From an uncultured Saprospiraceae bacterium (GTDB taxonomy: Bacteria; Bacteroidota; Bacteroidia; Chitinophagales; Saprospiraceae), in assembly GCA_937967615.1 (NCBI GenBank), contig CALCMJ010000117.1, positions 1 to 32,225 of the forward strand: a DNA stretch of 32,225 bases, in the 5' to 3' direction. The position numbers and the translations under genes were made by a program. Each line of letters opens with the position of its first letter. The first letter of the stretch is position 1. The notes beneath the pieces are model-generated. The model worked only from the letters and a program-made list of their open reading frames with translations, was not told the origin of the DNA and made no database searches. Below are positions 1 through 7,787 of the stretch, in pieces.

Positions 1-270
1 CCTTTGGTAATGATAGGAGGAGCAGTTAAGGCGAGTACTGTGCTTAAATGGGATCCAGTCATTGATCCCAATTTAGCAGGCTATAGAGTCTACTGGCGAG
101 ATACAACTTCACCGCAATGGGAGTACTCTAGATTTGTGGGGAAAGAAACGAATGTGACACTCAAAAACATTGTTATTGATAACTACCTATTTGGTGTTTC
201 TTCAGTAGGGAAAGATGGCAACGAAAGTGTGGTTGTGTATCCAAAGACTTTAATTCCAAGAAGGAATTAG
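1..270 (+). CDS. C-terminal fragment of a secreted protein with an FnIII-like tail, possibly an M28-type peptidase
   Basis: The frame is open from the first base, so this is the 3' end of a longer gene; the in-frame TTG and ATG near the edge are not its start. The 89 visible codons form a single beta-sandwich-like segment: a TVLKWDPV strand, a GYRVYW strand, a VTLKN strand, then YLFGVSSVGKDGNES and a basic end. This fibronectin-III-like pattern, with 'LFGV..V.KDGNES' near the C-terminus, is familiar to me from the tail of Bacteroidota zinc exopeptidases of family M28, but no catalytic residue is in the window. The M28 assignment is therefore recall-based and tentative; the FnIII-like fold is the safer call. 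It ends 186 bases before the next start. Confidence 0.5.
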   Translation, partial: PLVMIGGAVKASTVLKWDPVIDPNLAGYRVYWRDTTSPQWEYSRFVGKETNVTLKNIVIDNYLFGVSSVGKDGNESVVVYPKTLIPRRN

Positions 271-456
271 ATTTGGCTTCTCTTTTGTTGAGGATCTATT
301 TTTAGATTAGTGAAGTATTAGATATTTTGCCGCAATAGATGCGATAGAGGATTATAGTTTTTAATACTGATTCTAGACTTATTGATTATTATAATAGGAA
401 TACAAGTTTCTATTACTAATTGGAATAATAAAATTAACCACTTAAAATGCAATATT

Positions 457-1311
457 ATGAAATCAAGTAAAACTCTTTTTCTCCTTTTTCTTTGCTCAGT
501 AAGCTATTATGGAATGTATTCTCAATGTCCTCCTGGAATTGTACAATTTGATACCCAGGCAGAAGTTGATGATTTTGTTTCTACCTATCCAAATTGTGAT
601 TATCTGGAGGAATTAGAAATTAGCTTTACAGTTACTGATTTATCTGGCTTGAGTTCGATCACAAAGTTAGGATACTTATATTTTTCATCAACATCTGCTC
701 TTACAAGTCTTGCAGGTTTTGAAAATCTTGTTGAAGTTGAAGAAAATCTTGGCTTTATCAACAATGCTGTTTTAAATGATCTTTCAGGATTGAGAAACCT
801 CAAAAAGATAGGGAGGGATCTTAGATTTGAAGAGAACACTGCACTTGATAATCTTGATGGATTATGTGCAATAGAAGTAATAGGAGATGATATTGAATTG
901 AGAGATAATCCTTTGTTGGGAAACTGTTGTGGGATTGCGGAGATTTCTGCAGTAATAGGTGGTGAAGTTATTATCACAGGAAACACAGGCAACTGTACAA
1001 ATCTAAATGATATTATTCAAAACTGTCAGGGCTATGTTGACGCTGCGTGTTTAGAGGAAGGGAATAAGGACTTAACGCGTGCTATTAAAATTGACTTTTT
1101 CCCTAACCCTGCTACTTCTTATTTCACGATACAAATCAAAGAGCAAGATGATTTTTCTGGTATTAAAATTTACGACCATAATGGGAAGTTGGTGCAATCG
1201 CATGCGGTTGATAAGTTGGCAATAGATGTAAGTGGATTAATTAGCGGAATGTATTTTGTTGAGTTGGAATTTGGAATAGAGCGAATAATAAAGAAACTGA
1301 TAGTAGAGTAG
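457..1311 (+). CDS. Secreted leucine-rich/receptor-L-domain-like protein with T9SS C-terminal sorting domain
   Basis: A 284-residue exported protein of unknown target. I place the start at 457 because the residues that follow form a signal peptide (KSS, then a hydrophobic TLFLLFLCSVSYYG core, cleavage near MYSQ); the open frame extends 25 codons upstream but is not signal-like. Residues about 30-185 carry repeated strands of the type 'LEELEISF', 'LSGLSSITKLGYLYF', 'LAGFENLVEVEENLGF', 'LRNLKKIGRDLRF', 'LCAIEVIGDDIEL', as in receptor-L-domain or irregular leucine-rich repeats. Residues about 210-284 match a type A T9SS sorting domain (FFPNPAT, IKIYDHNGKLV, DVSGLISGMYFVEL, a KKLIVE end). By family knowledge it would cross the outer membrane through PorU/Sov-type machinery and be anchored or released. 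It stands alone and is followed by a strong hairpin. Confidence 0.85.
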   Translation: MKSSKTLFLLFLCSVSYYGMYSQCPPGIVQFDTQAEVDDFVSTYPNCDYLEELEISFTVTDLSGLSSITKLGYLYFSSTSALTSLAGFENLVEVEENLGFINNAVLNDLSGLRNLKKIGRDLRFEENTALDNLDGLCAIEVIGDDIELRDNPLLGNCCGIAEISAVIGGEVIITGNTGNCTNLNDIIQNCQGYVDAACLEEGNKDLTRAIKIDFFPNPATSYFTIQIKEQDDFSGIKIYDHNGKLVQSHAVDKLAIDVSGLISGMYFVELEFGIERIIKKLIVE

Positions 1312-1333
1312 AGTAGAGGTGGCAAAAAGTATA

Positions 1334-1368
1334 ACAAGAGTTCTGACAAGTTTTGTCAGAACTCTTGT
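1334..1368 (+). terminator. Hairpin downstream of the T9SS cargo gene
   Basis: A perfect inverted repeat pairs 1334-1347 with 1355-1368 (14 bp, extendable by up to two A-T pairs into the loop), starting 22 bases after the upstream stop codon. The 3' side is GT-rich rather than a clean T run (TTTT appears at 1382-1385), so it is an imperfect intrinsic terminator. Its stem strength and position argue that it ends the rightward transcript. Confidence 0.7.
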
Positions 1369-1394
1369 GGCTTGGTTGTGTGTTTTAAGTGTAT

Positions 1395-1439
1395 TCTAAG
1401 TTATTATAATTGTTCTTGGAACAATTATAATAACTTAGA
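1395..1439. terminator. 21-bp hairpin at the convergent junction that includes a stop codon
   Basis: 1395-1415 and 1419-1439 are perfect reverse complements around a 3-base loop. The right arm contains the last codons and TAA stop (1425-1427) of the leftward gene ending here, so the leftward mRNA would fold its own stop codon into the stem. It sits between converging transcripts and could terminate either direction, although neither flank has a convincing T tract. Confidence 0.6.
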
Positions 1440-2870
1440 GAGGCCTAAGTAAATGCCAGTCTGTTTTATTTTAAAGGAATGCGCAGTACTTTCGTTAAGC
1501 CTTGATTTTAAATCCAAAGTGCTTGCTATTCCAAATTGTATAGAATATCCAGAAGTCAGGTTTTTACCAATAAATAATTTTGAATTGAGTGATTGGAAAT
1601 TCGCAATTTGAAAGTCAGAATTCTTTACAATTTGATAGTCATCATTTTCTAACAATATCAATCTACCTGAGTTGCGTTGAAAAATCGAAAATTGTATTCC
1701 TATGTCTGCCTGGACGTAGTAGCTTTTTTGTTTAGGGCTATGAATTGAGACGCCTATAGGAATTGATACTTGACGGTAGCTTTGTACTAGGCTTGCTTCT
1801 ATATTCGCTTTGTAGTCTACCTCTTGGGTTCGAGTTTTGTCAATAATAGATCCATCTAGATAAAAATCTCTTTGAAAAAGTACATTGTCTTTTTCTCGCC
1901 TAACATTCAACTGGTCGTTGTAATTGAATGTACTTCTGTTGACAGAAGAATTGATTCCAGTGTATATGGAGAAGTAAGTGTGTATTTGTCTTTGGATTTC
2001 TAGACCAAAAGAAAAATAATCGCGCTCATCTTCTTTGCTTTGTATCCAATCTGCAATTTCATTTTGTACTTGACTCATGCCGCCAGTTCTATCTAAGCTA
2101 GACTTTCCGTATTCAGTCTGGATTTTGATTTCCCATAATGCGATTGGAACACTTGGCGTATTAAAATTGTTTGGACGCTTAGCAAAATTGGCAGCAGCAT
2201 TAAACGGATTGTTTCGCAACTGTAAAGAATGAAATGGCGTAAAGAGCCTGCTTAGGTTTGAAATTTTTGTTCTCTTAGTAAGGGCTAAAGGATGTCGAAT
2301 ACTTTCTTGTTCAGAAGGAATTATTGAGATGTCCTGGGAAGTGTTAAGGTTTCGGTTGTTAAAAGGAATAGCTTGGTTAGAGTACTCTTTTAGTATAATC
2401 GGGCTGACTGACGTCTTAGTGTTAAACGTTAGAGCTTTACTTATTGTCTTTTGTTTGTCTGATATTAAATTTGATTCATTTGATTGCGTTTTTTTAATTT
2501 GGAACGAACTTTTTTGACTTTTAATTTCAGCAGTTGTTTTTTCTGAAAGCAAAGTATTTGAATGCGGTGCGTTATCTTCTACTACAGTAGATCCCATTTT
2601 GTTTGGAGCATTAGTTGCTACTTGAGAGTGTACAGGATTAACTGTATTCTCTGCATTTTTGAAGTCGTAATTCTCCATAGAAAAGGCATAAAGAATAATA
2701 CCAGCGAGCAGGAACATTGCAAACATATTCAGCCAGAATGGAATAAATCTTTTCTTTTTCTTTTTAGGTAATTTGCTCTCTAATTCTACCCAAGCCTCCT
2801 TTTTGTTTAAAGGTGAATTGTATTCATTGAGTGCGTCAAATAATTCGTTTTCAAATGGATCACGTGCCAT
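1425..2870 (-). CDS. Putative anti-sigma/outer-membrane-barrel hybrid protein
   Basis: A 481-residue protein with three visible parts. Residues 1-41 are a charged, helical N-terminus (DPFENELFDALNEY, a WVELESKL segment, then KKKKKR), the kind of short cytoplasmic tail that binds a sigma factor. Residues 42-63 form one membrane helix (FIPFWLNMFAMFLLAGIILYAF). Residues about 64-240 are Ser/Asn/Thr/Lys-rich and low in predicted structure. Residues about 244-481 alternate polar and hydrophobic residues in strand-like blocks (EIKIQTEYG, FSFGLEIQRQI, FSIYTGINSSV, YVQADIGIQFSIF, GYSIQFGIAS, TGIYLGLSKLL), like PorT-type outer membrane barrels. The start overlaps the end of the sigma-factor gene by 11 bases, indicating co-translation. 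The anti-sigma role is inferred from this coupling and the N-terminal design, not from a recognised anti-sigma domain. Confidence 0.7.
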   Translation of the reverse strand: MARDPFENELFDALNEYNSPLNKKEAWVELESKLPKKKKKRFIPFWLNMFAMFLLAGIILYAFSMENYDFKNAENTVNPVHSQVATNAPNKMGSTVVEDNAPHSNTLLSEKTTAEIKSQKSSFQIKKTQSNESNLISDKQKTISKALTFNTKTSVSPIILKEYSNQAIPFNNRNLNTSQDISIIPSEQESIRHPLALTKRTKISNLSRLFTPFHSLQLRNNPFNAAANFAKRPNNFNTPSVPIALWEIKIQTEYGKSSLDRTGGMSQVQNEIADWIQSKEDERDYFSFGLEIQRQIHTYFSIYTGINSSVNRSTFNYNDQLNVRREKDNVLFQRDFYLDGSIIDKTRTQEVDYKANIEASLVQSYRQVSIPIGVSIHSPKQKSYYVQADIGIQFSIFQRNSGRLILLENDDYQIVKNSDFQIANFQSLNSKLFIGKNLTSGYSIQFGIASTLDLKSRLNESTAHSFKIKQTGIYLGLSKLL

Positions 2871-3408
2871 AATGTGTGATTTTACTTTTTTCTACAATTT
2901 TCTTTAAAAGGGTCTTAGCTCGAGCTAATTGAGACCTGGAAGTTGCCTCTGAAATATTAAGCATTTTAGCTATCTCTGCGTGTTTGATTTGTTCAAAAAC
3001 ATACAAGTTCAATATTTGTCTATAGCCATTAGGAAGTTTTTGAATAGAGCGTAACAATAATTCTTTTTTAGAATCCTCTTCATTTTCGTATTCATAAGGG
3101 ATATTCAAATGATGTTCGTTTAATTCATTTATTAGGTGAATTTTGGATTTACTTCTAAGTCTATTAAGACAAACATTTACACTTAGTTTTGCTACCCAAG
3201 GTTTTAGTTCTCCTCTGTCTGCATTGTAACTATCCAATTTATTAAAAATACGTATAAAACAATCTTGCATAGCTTCATGTGCATCTTCATTGCTTTTGTT
3301 ATATCTGCGGCAGATCGTAAAAATATAGGGAGCAAAATGATTGAACATTTGCTGTTGCGCATTTCGCTCCCCAAGTTTACAAGCTGTTATATTAATGATT
3401 GAGTTCAA
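2860..3408 (-). CDS. ECF-family RNA polymerase sigma factor
   Basis: A 182-residue sigma-70 family protein with regions 2 and 4 only. Region 2 (about residues 20-90) has FNHFAPYIFTICRRY, the EAMQDCFIRIFNKLDSY helix and the melting/-10 stretch KPWVAKLSVNVCLNRLRSK. Region 4 (about 118-170) has LPNGYRQILNLYVFEQIKHAEIAKML and the recognition helix SEATSRSQLARAKTLLKK. The start is TTG at 3406-3408: the frame upstream is closed by the TAA of the preceding gene (3424-3426), and the next ATG (residue 21) would remove part of the region 2 fold. No good Shine-Dalgarno precedes it. It is the middle gene of a three-gene leftward unit, 15 bases after the lipoprotein gene and overlapping the putative anti-sigma gene. 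It probably directs RNA polymerase to envelope-related promoters; targets are unknown. Confidence 0.93.
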   Translation of the reverse strand: MNSIINITACKLGERNAQQQMFNHFAPYIFTICRRYNKSNEDAHEAMQDCFIRIFNKLDSYNADRGELKPWVAKLSVNVCLNRLRSKSKIHLINELNEHHLNIPYEYENEEDSKKELLLRSIQKLPNGYRQILNLYVFEQIKHAEIAKMLNISEATSRSQLARAKTLLKKIVEKSKITHYGT

Positions 3409-3423
3409 AGCCTGGTATTGTTC

Positions 3424-5175
3424 TTAATTAAAGATTCCTACTAGTCTAATAGAATGATTTGGATATGAAGTTTTTACTCCTTGATCGTCAATGACTTCTA
3501 TAGTGCAATCAGAAAATTGTGCATCAAATAAACCTCCTGGTGTAGGGTCAAGAATTACATCCCCCTGAGTCCCTAGGGAATCAACAAATACGATGTCACC
3601 TGGATCTCCTAGTTCAAGTGTTGTATAGCTTATGTGAAGTACAGGGTCACTAACCTCACCCGTCCAATTGAGGACTGTAACAGTATATATTCTCTTATCT
3701 CCATTATCAAAATTATCTAATAATGTCATCTCATAAGTGAAGCCACTCGTTGCTGTTGTTACTCCTCCTGTTGCAGGGATGAAATAATCTACGTCTGGCC
3801 CATCTATGTGAAATCCTACTGGAGGTAAATCCACTTCACATGCACTTATTAAGCCTGTTGTCACATCAGGACTATATGGAAATTCTTGTGGGTTACTTGA
3901 TTTTGCATTTTCAAGATCAAAGACCGTAACTATAATTGGATCTTCATTGCATGTAATAAATTCAGCTGAAAATGCCCCATTCTGAACAGAAGTAAATTGG
4001 CTAATACTTGATCCTACATTAATCATAACATAGCCATTAGAAACTGGGTCCATATCACAATCCACAGCATTGCCGGATACAGTAATGATAGATAGATCGG
4101 ATTCAATATTAAATCCACCTAAATTTTCATCGCTAGAGTAACCACCAATGTTTTGAAAATAAATAACTTCTTCACAAACTCCTAAAATCTCAAAAAGAAG
4201 TACCTCGTCTTGTGGTACTTTACCTTCAAAGTAACCTCTTGCATTTGGAACCGTGGTTCGTGAATCTCCATTTGCACGTGTAATTCTTACCGTAAGTGCA
4301 GTCGCCTGTCCGCTTGTAGTTATAAACCCATTGATTGTAATGAGTGGATACGGGTCATCACAATTCCATAATGTAAAATGTGTAACAGTACCTACATATG
4401 CATTCCCTACTAGTATTGCCATTCCGTCTTCTATCCAATTCCCAGTATCTATATCAAAGTACCAAAGTGGAATAGAGGAAGGCGCTACGCCAGATAATTC
4501 TGAAGGCAACTCCATTTTAAGTGTTGCTTGGCCATCTAATTCAATAGAATTTCCATTTTGGTCTTCAAGTTCTACGTTAAACATGCCATAGCTCTTTAAG
4601 ATTTGTTCTTCATTTTCTGAATTGATGCCCACTAGGTCACCAGGCATAAATGCATTGAGATTTGGGTCAGTTGGATCAAGGTAATCCATGTATACATTTA
4701 CTGTACCTGTATATGGTGATCCATCCATGTTTTTAAATTTACTTGTCCCAAAATCTACTCTTTGGTTTTGGAGTTCAATGGAATTTGTTCCATTATTTAC
4801 TGAGCCAGCAAATATGCGCTCTCTAAGCTGAATTCTGACTTCTTGTGCGTATCCTTTCTCAGGGTAAAAGACAGGGTAGTTGTCAAAATATCCTTGCTTG
4901 GATATTGTGATAATCGCTTTTTCTGAATTCACGAGACCCGTGATTGAAAACCGCCCATGCTCATCAGTCACAACACTTTTGTCACCCACATGTACTACTG
5001 CGGACGCAAGCGCATTATTGTTTACATCACTTACTGTACCATTAATAGTTGCTTCCCAGTTTGTGATTACTGGTGGGTCAATAGGGTTTTCCATAATGTT
5101 TAAGCTGTCCTTTTGGCAGGCAGCAAAGAAGATTCCAATCAGGAAGAGGAAACTTAAAATTTTTGATTTTTGCAT
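3424..5175 (-). CDS. Large lipoprotein with N-terminal carboxypeptidase-regulatory-like domain
   Basis: 583 residues from the ATG at 5173-5175, chosen because it begins a lipoprotein signal (QKSKI, a hydrophobic run, then FFAAC with Cys20 as the lipidated residue); an upstream extension in frame lacks signal features. Residues about 45-105 are a carboxypeptidase-regulatory-like beta-sandwich (GTVSDVNNNALASAVVHVG, DEHGRFSITGL, ISKQGYF). Residues about 115-290 resemble the FAM171-type extracellular module ('MPGDLVGIN', 'SYGMFNVELEDQNGN', 'IPLWYFDIDTGNW'). The remaining part is further beta-rich repeats ending with VRLVGIFN-like strands. It probably faces outward or into the periplasm and binds a ligand or partner; no catalytic residues are apparent. 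As first gene of the unit with the ECF sigma factor it is a candidate sensor component or regulated output. Function unknown. Confidence 0.8.
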   Translation of the reverse strand: MQKSKILSFLFLIGIFFAACQKDSLNIMENPIDPPVITNWEATINGTVSDVNNNALASAVVHVGDKSVVTDEHGRFSITGLVNSEKAIITISKQGYFDNYPVFYPEKGYAQEVRIQLRERIFAGSVNNGTNSIELQNQRVDFGTSKFKNMDGSPYTGTVNVYMDYLDPTDPNLNAFMPGDLVGINSENEEQILKSYGMFNVELEDQNGNSIELDGQATLKMELPSELSGVAPSSIPLWYFDIDTGNWIEDGMAILVGNAYVGTVTHFTLWNCDDPYPLITINGFITTSGQATALTVRITRANGDSRTTVPNARGYFEGKVPQDEVLLFEILGVCEEVIYFQNIGGYSSDENLGGFNIESDLSIITVSGNAVDCDMDPVSNGYVMINVGSSISQFTSVQNGAFSAEFITCNEDPIIVTVFDLENAKSSNPQEFPYSPDVTTGLISACEVDLPPVGFHIDGPDVDYFIPATGGVTTATSGFTYEMTLLDNFDNGDKRIYTVTVLNWTGEVSDPVLHISYTTLELGDPGDIVFVDSLGTQGDVILDPTPGGLFDAQFSDCTIEVIDDQGVKTSYPNHSIRLVGIFN

Positions 5176-5281
5176 TTTAGTTGATTTTATAACAATTTGA
5201 TATTCATAAACGAATACACAGGAGTGTATCAAAATGCTGCATGCACCCAATAAAAATACTTGAAAATTTATATTTAAGATT

Positions 5282-5301
5282 TAAAATAGGCACTTATGCC
5301 T
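5282..5301 (-). terminator. Intrinsic terminator after pfkA
   Basis: On the minus strand a 5-bp GC-containing stem (AGGCA/TGCCT, plus coordinates 5288-5292 and 5297-5301) closes a 4-base loop and is followed by ATTTTA and further A/T sequence. It begins about 10 bases after the pfkA stop codon at 5311-5313, as expected for the end of the five-gene leftward unit. Confidence 0.55.
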
Positions 5302-5310
5302 TAGAGAGGT

Positions 5311-6282
5311 CTATAATGCAAGGATTTCGGCCATCCTTATTAGATCTTCATTCAGCGCATTTTCTTTGCTGATGGCTTCTTTAAATGGCGTGAACTGGAT
5401 TTTATTATCAATTATTCCTACCGCTAAATCGTTTTTCCCATCACGCAAAGCTTCTACTGCCGAATTCCCAAGTCGAGTTGCTAAAACCCGATCGTTACAA
5501 GTGGGGGAACCTCCTCTTTGCAAATGGCCTATGATGGTCACTCTACTATCATAATTTGGGTTAATAGCGTTTACTTTTTCAGCAATTTCCATTGCACCAC
5601 CATTCTTATTCCCTTCAGCGACAACAACTAGATTAAAGAGCTTATTTCTCTTAGCAGCTTTTTCCAACTGCTCCATGAGATGTTCTATAGAATTATCCGC
5701 TTCTGGCAAAAATATATTACCTGCACCACTTCCTATTCCTGTGTATAAGGCAATATATCCAGAATGTCTCCCCATGACTTCAATGAAAAACAATCTATTG
5801 TGGGAGTCAGCAGTATCTCTGATCTTGTCTATAGCTTCTATAGCCGTGTTAATTGCAGTGTCAAATCCTATGCTAAAATTTGTACCATAGATATCATTAT
5901 CTATAGTTCCAGGGATTCCAATAAAAGGGATATCATGTTCCTGAGAAAAGACATGCGCTCCTGTGTAAGTTCCATTTCCTCCTATTGCAACACATCCCTC
6001 TATTGCATGTTCTTTTAGATTTTCAAACGCTTTTTGCCTTCCTTCTTTGGTTCTAAATTCTTCACTTCTAGCTGTCTTTAAAATTGTTCCTCCGCGTTGC
6101 AGTATATTTCCTACAGAGCCCGTGGTTAATTTTTTAATTCGTCCATCTATCATGCCCTCATAGCCGTTCTGAATACCATAAGTTTCTATACCGTAGTACT
6201 TAGCTGTTCTTACAGCCGCTCTAATAGCCGCATTCATTCCTGGTGCATCTCCTCCTGATGTAAAAATTGCAATCCTCTTCAT
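5311..6282 (-). CDS. pfkA: 6-phosphofructokinase
   Basis: Phosphorylates fructose-6-phosphate to fructose-1,6-bisphosphate, the committing step of glycolysis, in the cytoplasm. At 323 residues it has the usual length of bacterial ATP-type PfkA. Visible motifs: the TSGGDAPGMN nucleotide loop (8-17), GTIDND with the catalytic aspartates (125-130), the MGRHSG substrate site (170-175), VVVAEG, and the GHLQRGGSP loop. One feature departs from the textbook enzyme: the Mg/ATP loop reads IGGNGT, so residue 103 is Asn where E. coli PfkA has Asp103. Gly104, which favours ATP over pyrophosphate, is kept. The gene starts three bases after the stop of the upstream sugar-kinase-like gene and is the last of a five-gene unit ending in a terminator. 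Allosteric control cannot be judged from the sequence. Confidence 0.95.
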   Translation of the reverse strand: MKRIAIFTSGGDAPGMNAAIRAAVRTAKYYGIETYGIQNGYEGMIDGRIKKLTTGSVGNILQRGGTILKTARSEEFRTKEGRQKAFENLKEHAIEGCVAIGGNGTYTGAHVFSQEHDIPFIGIPGTIDNDIYGTNFSIGFDTAINTAIEAIDKIRDTADSHNRLFFIEVMGRHSGYIALYTGIGSGAGNIFLPEADNSIEHLMEQLEKAAKRNKLFNLVVVAEGNKNGGAMEIAEKVNAINPNYDSRVTIIGHLQRGGSPTCNDRVLATRLGNSAVEALRDGKNDLAVGIIDNKIQFTPFKEAISKENALNEDLIRMAEILAL

Positions 6283-6285
6283 ATC

Positions 6286-7113
6286 CTAATGATTAGCGTG
6301 ATACTCTATTAATTTATCCATTGGTTTTTGGACAATTTGATTTATTCTATAACCATTCATTTCACAAATTCTGCTTAGAATTGGTTTATAGTAATGCGAA
6401 ATAGAACCAGTAAAATTTATAGGAAAGTTCGTTCCCTGTTGTATAGGTTTAATGCGTGTGTCAATGAAAATTTGAAAAACACGTTCTAATAAATAATTTT
6501 GATAAGCTGGTTCAGCAGATTCTAAAAACTTTGCATACGAAGCGATTTCGAAATTAGGTTTCTCTGCTCTATACAGTTCCATCAGTAATGCGGATAGTTC
6601 AGAAGTATACATTTCCTGGAAACGTTTTCTATCACCTTCTGGCATATCACCATAGAAGTAACTCTTAATGATTTCCTTACCTATATGAAAACCTGAGCCT
6701 TCGTCCCCTAGTAAATACCCTAAACTTGGTAGCTGGGTAGTTATTTGAACGCCGTCAAACAAGCAGGAATTAGAACCTGTTCCTAAAATGGCTACAATGG
6801 ATGGATCTCCAGCACTCGTAGCTCTTGCAGATGCTAATAAATCCGTTCCCACTTGTATGTTACTAGCATTGGGGAATATGTTTTGTAAGGTTTCCTTAAC
6901 CATGGCCTTGGGCTTGTCGCCCATAACACCAGCACCATAATAATGGATGGCTTTTACTTTGTTTGCATCTATTTCAGACGGGTTCTCTAATTTGTCTGTG
7001 TTGGCATTTGAAACTGGATTAATCCCAGTTGTTGCATGCCTGCTTAATTCTTTACCATTTTCTGAAAAACTCCAGTCTGCCTTAGTGGCTCCACTTTCTA
7101 TTATTAGTATCAA
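6286..7113 (-). CDS. BadF/BadG-type sugar kinase, N-acetylglucosamine kinase-like
   Basis: A 275-residue ASKHA-fold kinase, probably phosphorylating N-acetylglucosamine or a related hexosamine with ATP in the cytoplasm. Seen in order: phosphate-1 loop ESGATKADW (6-14), GAGVMG (60-65), VGTDLLASARA with the likely catalytic Asp91, the phosphate-2 loop ILGTGSNSCLFDG (109-121), GYLLGDEGSGFHIGKE, and the adenosine motif INFTGSIS. The first motif has Glu6 where relatives usually have Asp. The start is TTG at 7111-7113; an in-frame TGA lies two codons upstream, so no ATG alternative exists. It sits between a rhomboid gene (32 bases upstream) and pfkA (3 bases downstream). Together with the GH20 hexosaminidase encoded further right, an amino-sugar role is reasonable, but the substrate is inferred. 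Confidence 0.82.
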   Translation of the reverse strand: MILIIESGATKADWSFSENGKELSRHATTGINPVSNANTDKLENPSEIDANKVKAIHYYGAGVMGDKPKAMVKETLQNIFPNASNIQVGTDLLASARATSAGDPSIVAILGTGSNSCLFDGVQITTQLPSLGYLLGDEGSGFHIGKEIIKSYFYGDMPEGDRKRFQEMYTSELSALLMELYRAEKPNFEIASYAKFLESAEPAYQNYLLERVFQIFIDTRIKPIQQGTNFPINFTGSISHYYKPILSRICEMNGYRINQIVQKPMDKLIEYHANH

Positions 7114-7145
7114 ACTTCAATTTTTAATTTTCAAAGCACAAGATA

Positions 7146-7778
7146 CTAGAAACTACTGAAATCTGGGCCCATCATGAGTTGTTGAATAAACACATCAAAA
7201 CGAGAGTACATTAAAGCTATTATTCCAATAACTCCCCAAACAGCTCCGCCAAAATGCCCTAAGTGATCAATCCTCGAATCGGCATTATTACCTGCGAAAC
7301 TAGAATATACAATGTAGAGTACCGCAAAAACGATAGCTGGAATGGGTATAACGAAGAATAAAAGCAAAGTTCCCCAGGGGTCAAAATAAACATATGCCAA
7401 TAAAATTGAACTTACAGCACCTGAAGCTCCTATGCTTGAAAAGCCAGGATTATTTTTATGTTTGAAAAAAGTAGGAGCGCAGCCTGCTAAAATTCCTATT
7501 AGATAAAAGAGTAAATAATACGCTCGGCCTTCTATTTGACCAAATGTTAATAGAAATTTACTTTCTACATATTGTCCAAATCCATAAAGTACATACATGT
7601 TTATTGCGAGATGCATCATGCTCCCATGCAAGAATCCTGCACTCAGTAACCTAAAAAATTCCTTGCTTCTATGTTCTATATATGGATGATGTTTTAGTTT
7701 TTCAAAAATATTGCGATTATTAAATGCTTGGTAGGAAACAAGTCCGGTCACGATAATAATGAGTAGAGTTACTGTCAT
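7146..7778 (-). CDS. Rhomboid-family intramembrane serine protease
   Basis: A 210-residue polytopic membrane protein that should cleave other membrane proteins within the bilayer. The family signature is complete: HGSMMHLAIN (His56 and Asn60), GASG with the catalytic Ser119, and HFGG with the catalytic His175. About six hydrophobic segments are visible, with the FFRLLSAGFLHG stretch before the second helix. There is no extra cytoplasmic or zinc-binding domain, so it is a minimal bacterial form. The gene starts nine bases after the rlmH stop codon and precedes the sugar-kinase gene; the natural substrate cannot be guessed from this setting. Confidence 0.93.
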   Translation of the reverse strand: MTVTLLIIIVTGLVSYQAFNNRNIFEKLKHHPYIEHRSKEFFRLLSAGFLHGSMMHLAINMYVLYGFGQYVESKFLLTFGQIEGRAYYLLFYLIGILAGCAPTFFKHKNNPGFSSIGASGAVSSILLAYVYFDPWGTLLLFFVIPIPAIVFAVLYIVYSSFAGNNADSRIDHLGHFGGAVWGVIGIIALMYSRFDVFIQQLMMGPDFSSF

Positions 7779-7787
7779 GTCACAAAT

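Noticed and set aside
271..456. A small gene or RNA in the 186-base gap
   Set aside because: It is A/T-rich with no signal peptide, no strong hairpin and no tRNA-like fold visible; it most likely holds the promoter of the T9SS cargo gene, although no exact TAnnTTTG box was found.
600..992. A 130-codon minus-strand frame inside the leucine-rich T9SS cargo gene
   Set aside because: The plus-strand product has a signal peptide, repeat strands and a sorting domain; the antisense frame is a by-product of the repeats.
3409..3426. Read-through fusion of the lipoprotein and the ECF sigma factor, since both are in the same frame
   Set aside because: An in-frame TAA at 3424-3426 cleanly ends the lipoprotein, and the sigma region 2 begins shortly after its own TTG; no sign of a frameshift or selenocysteine-type signal.
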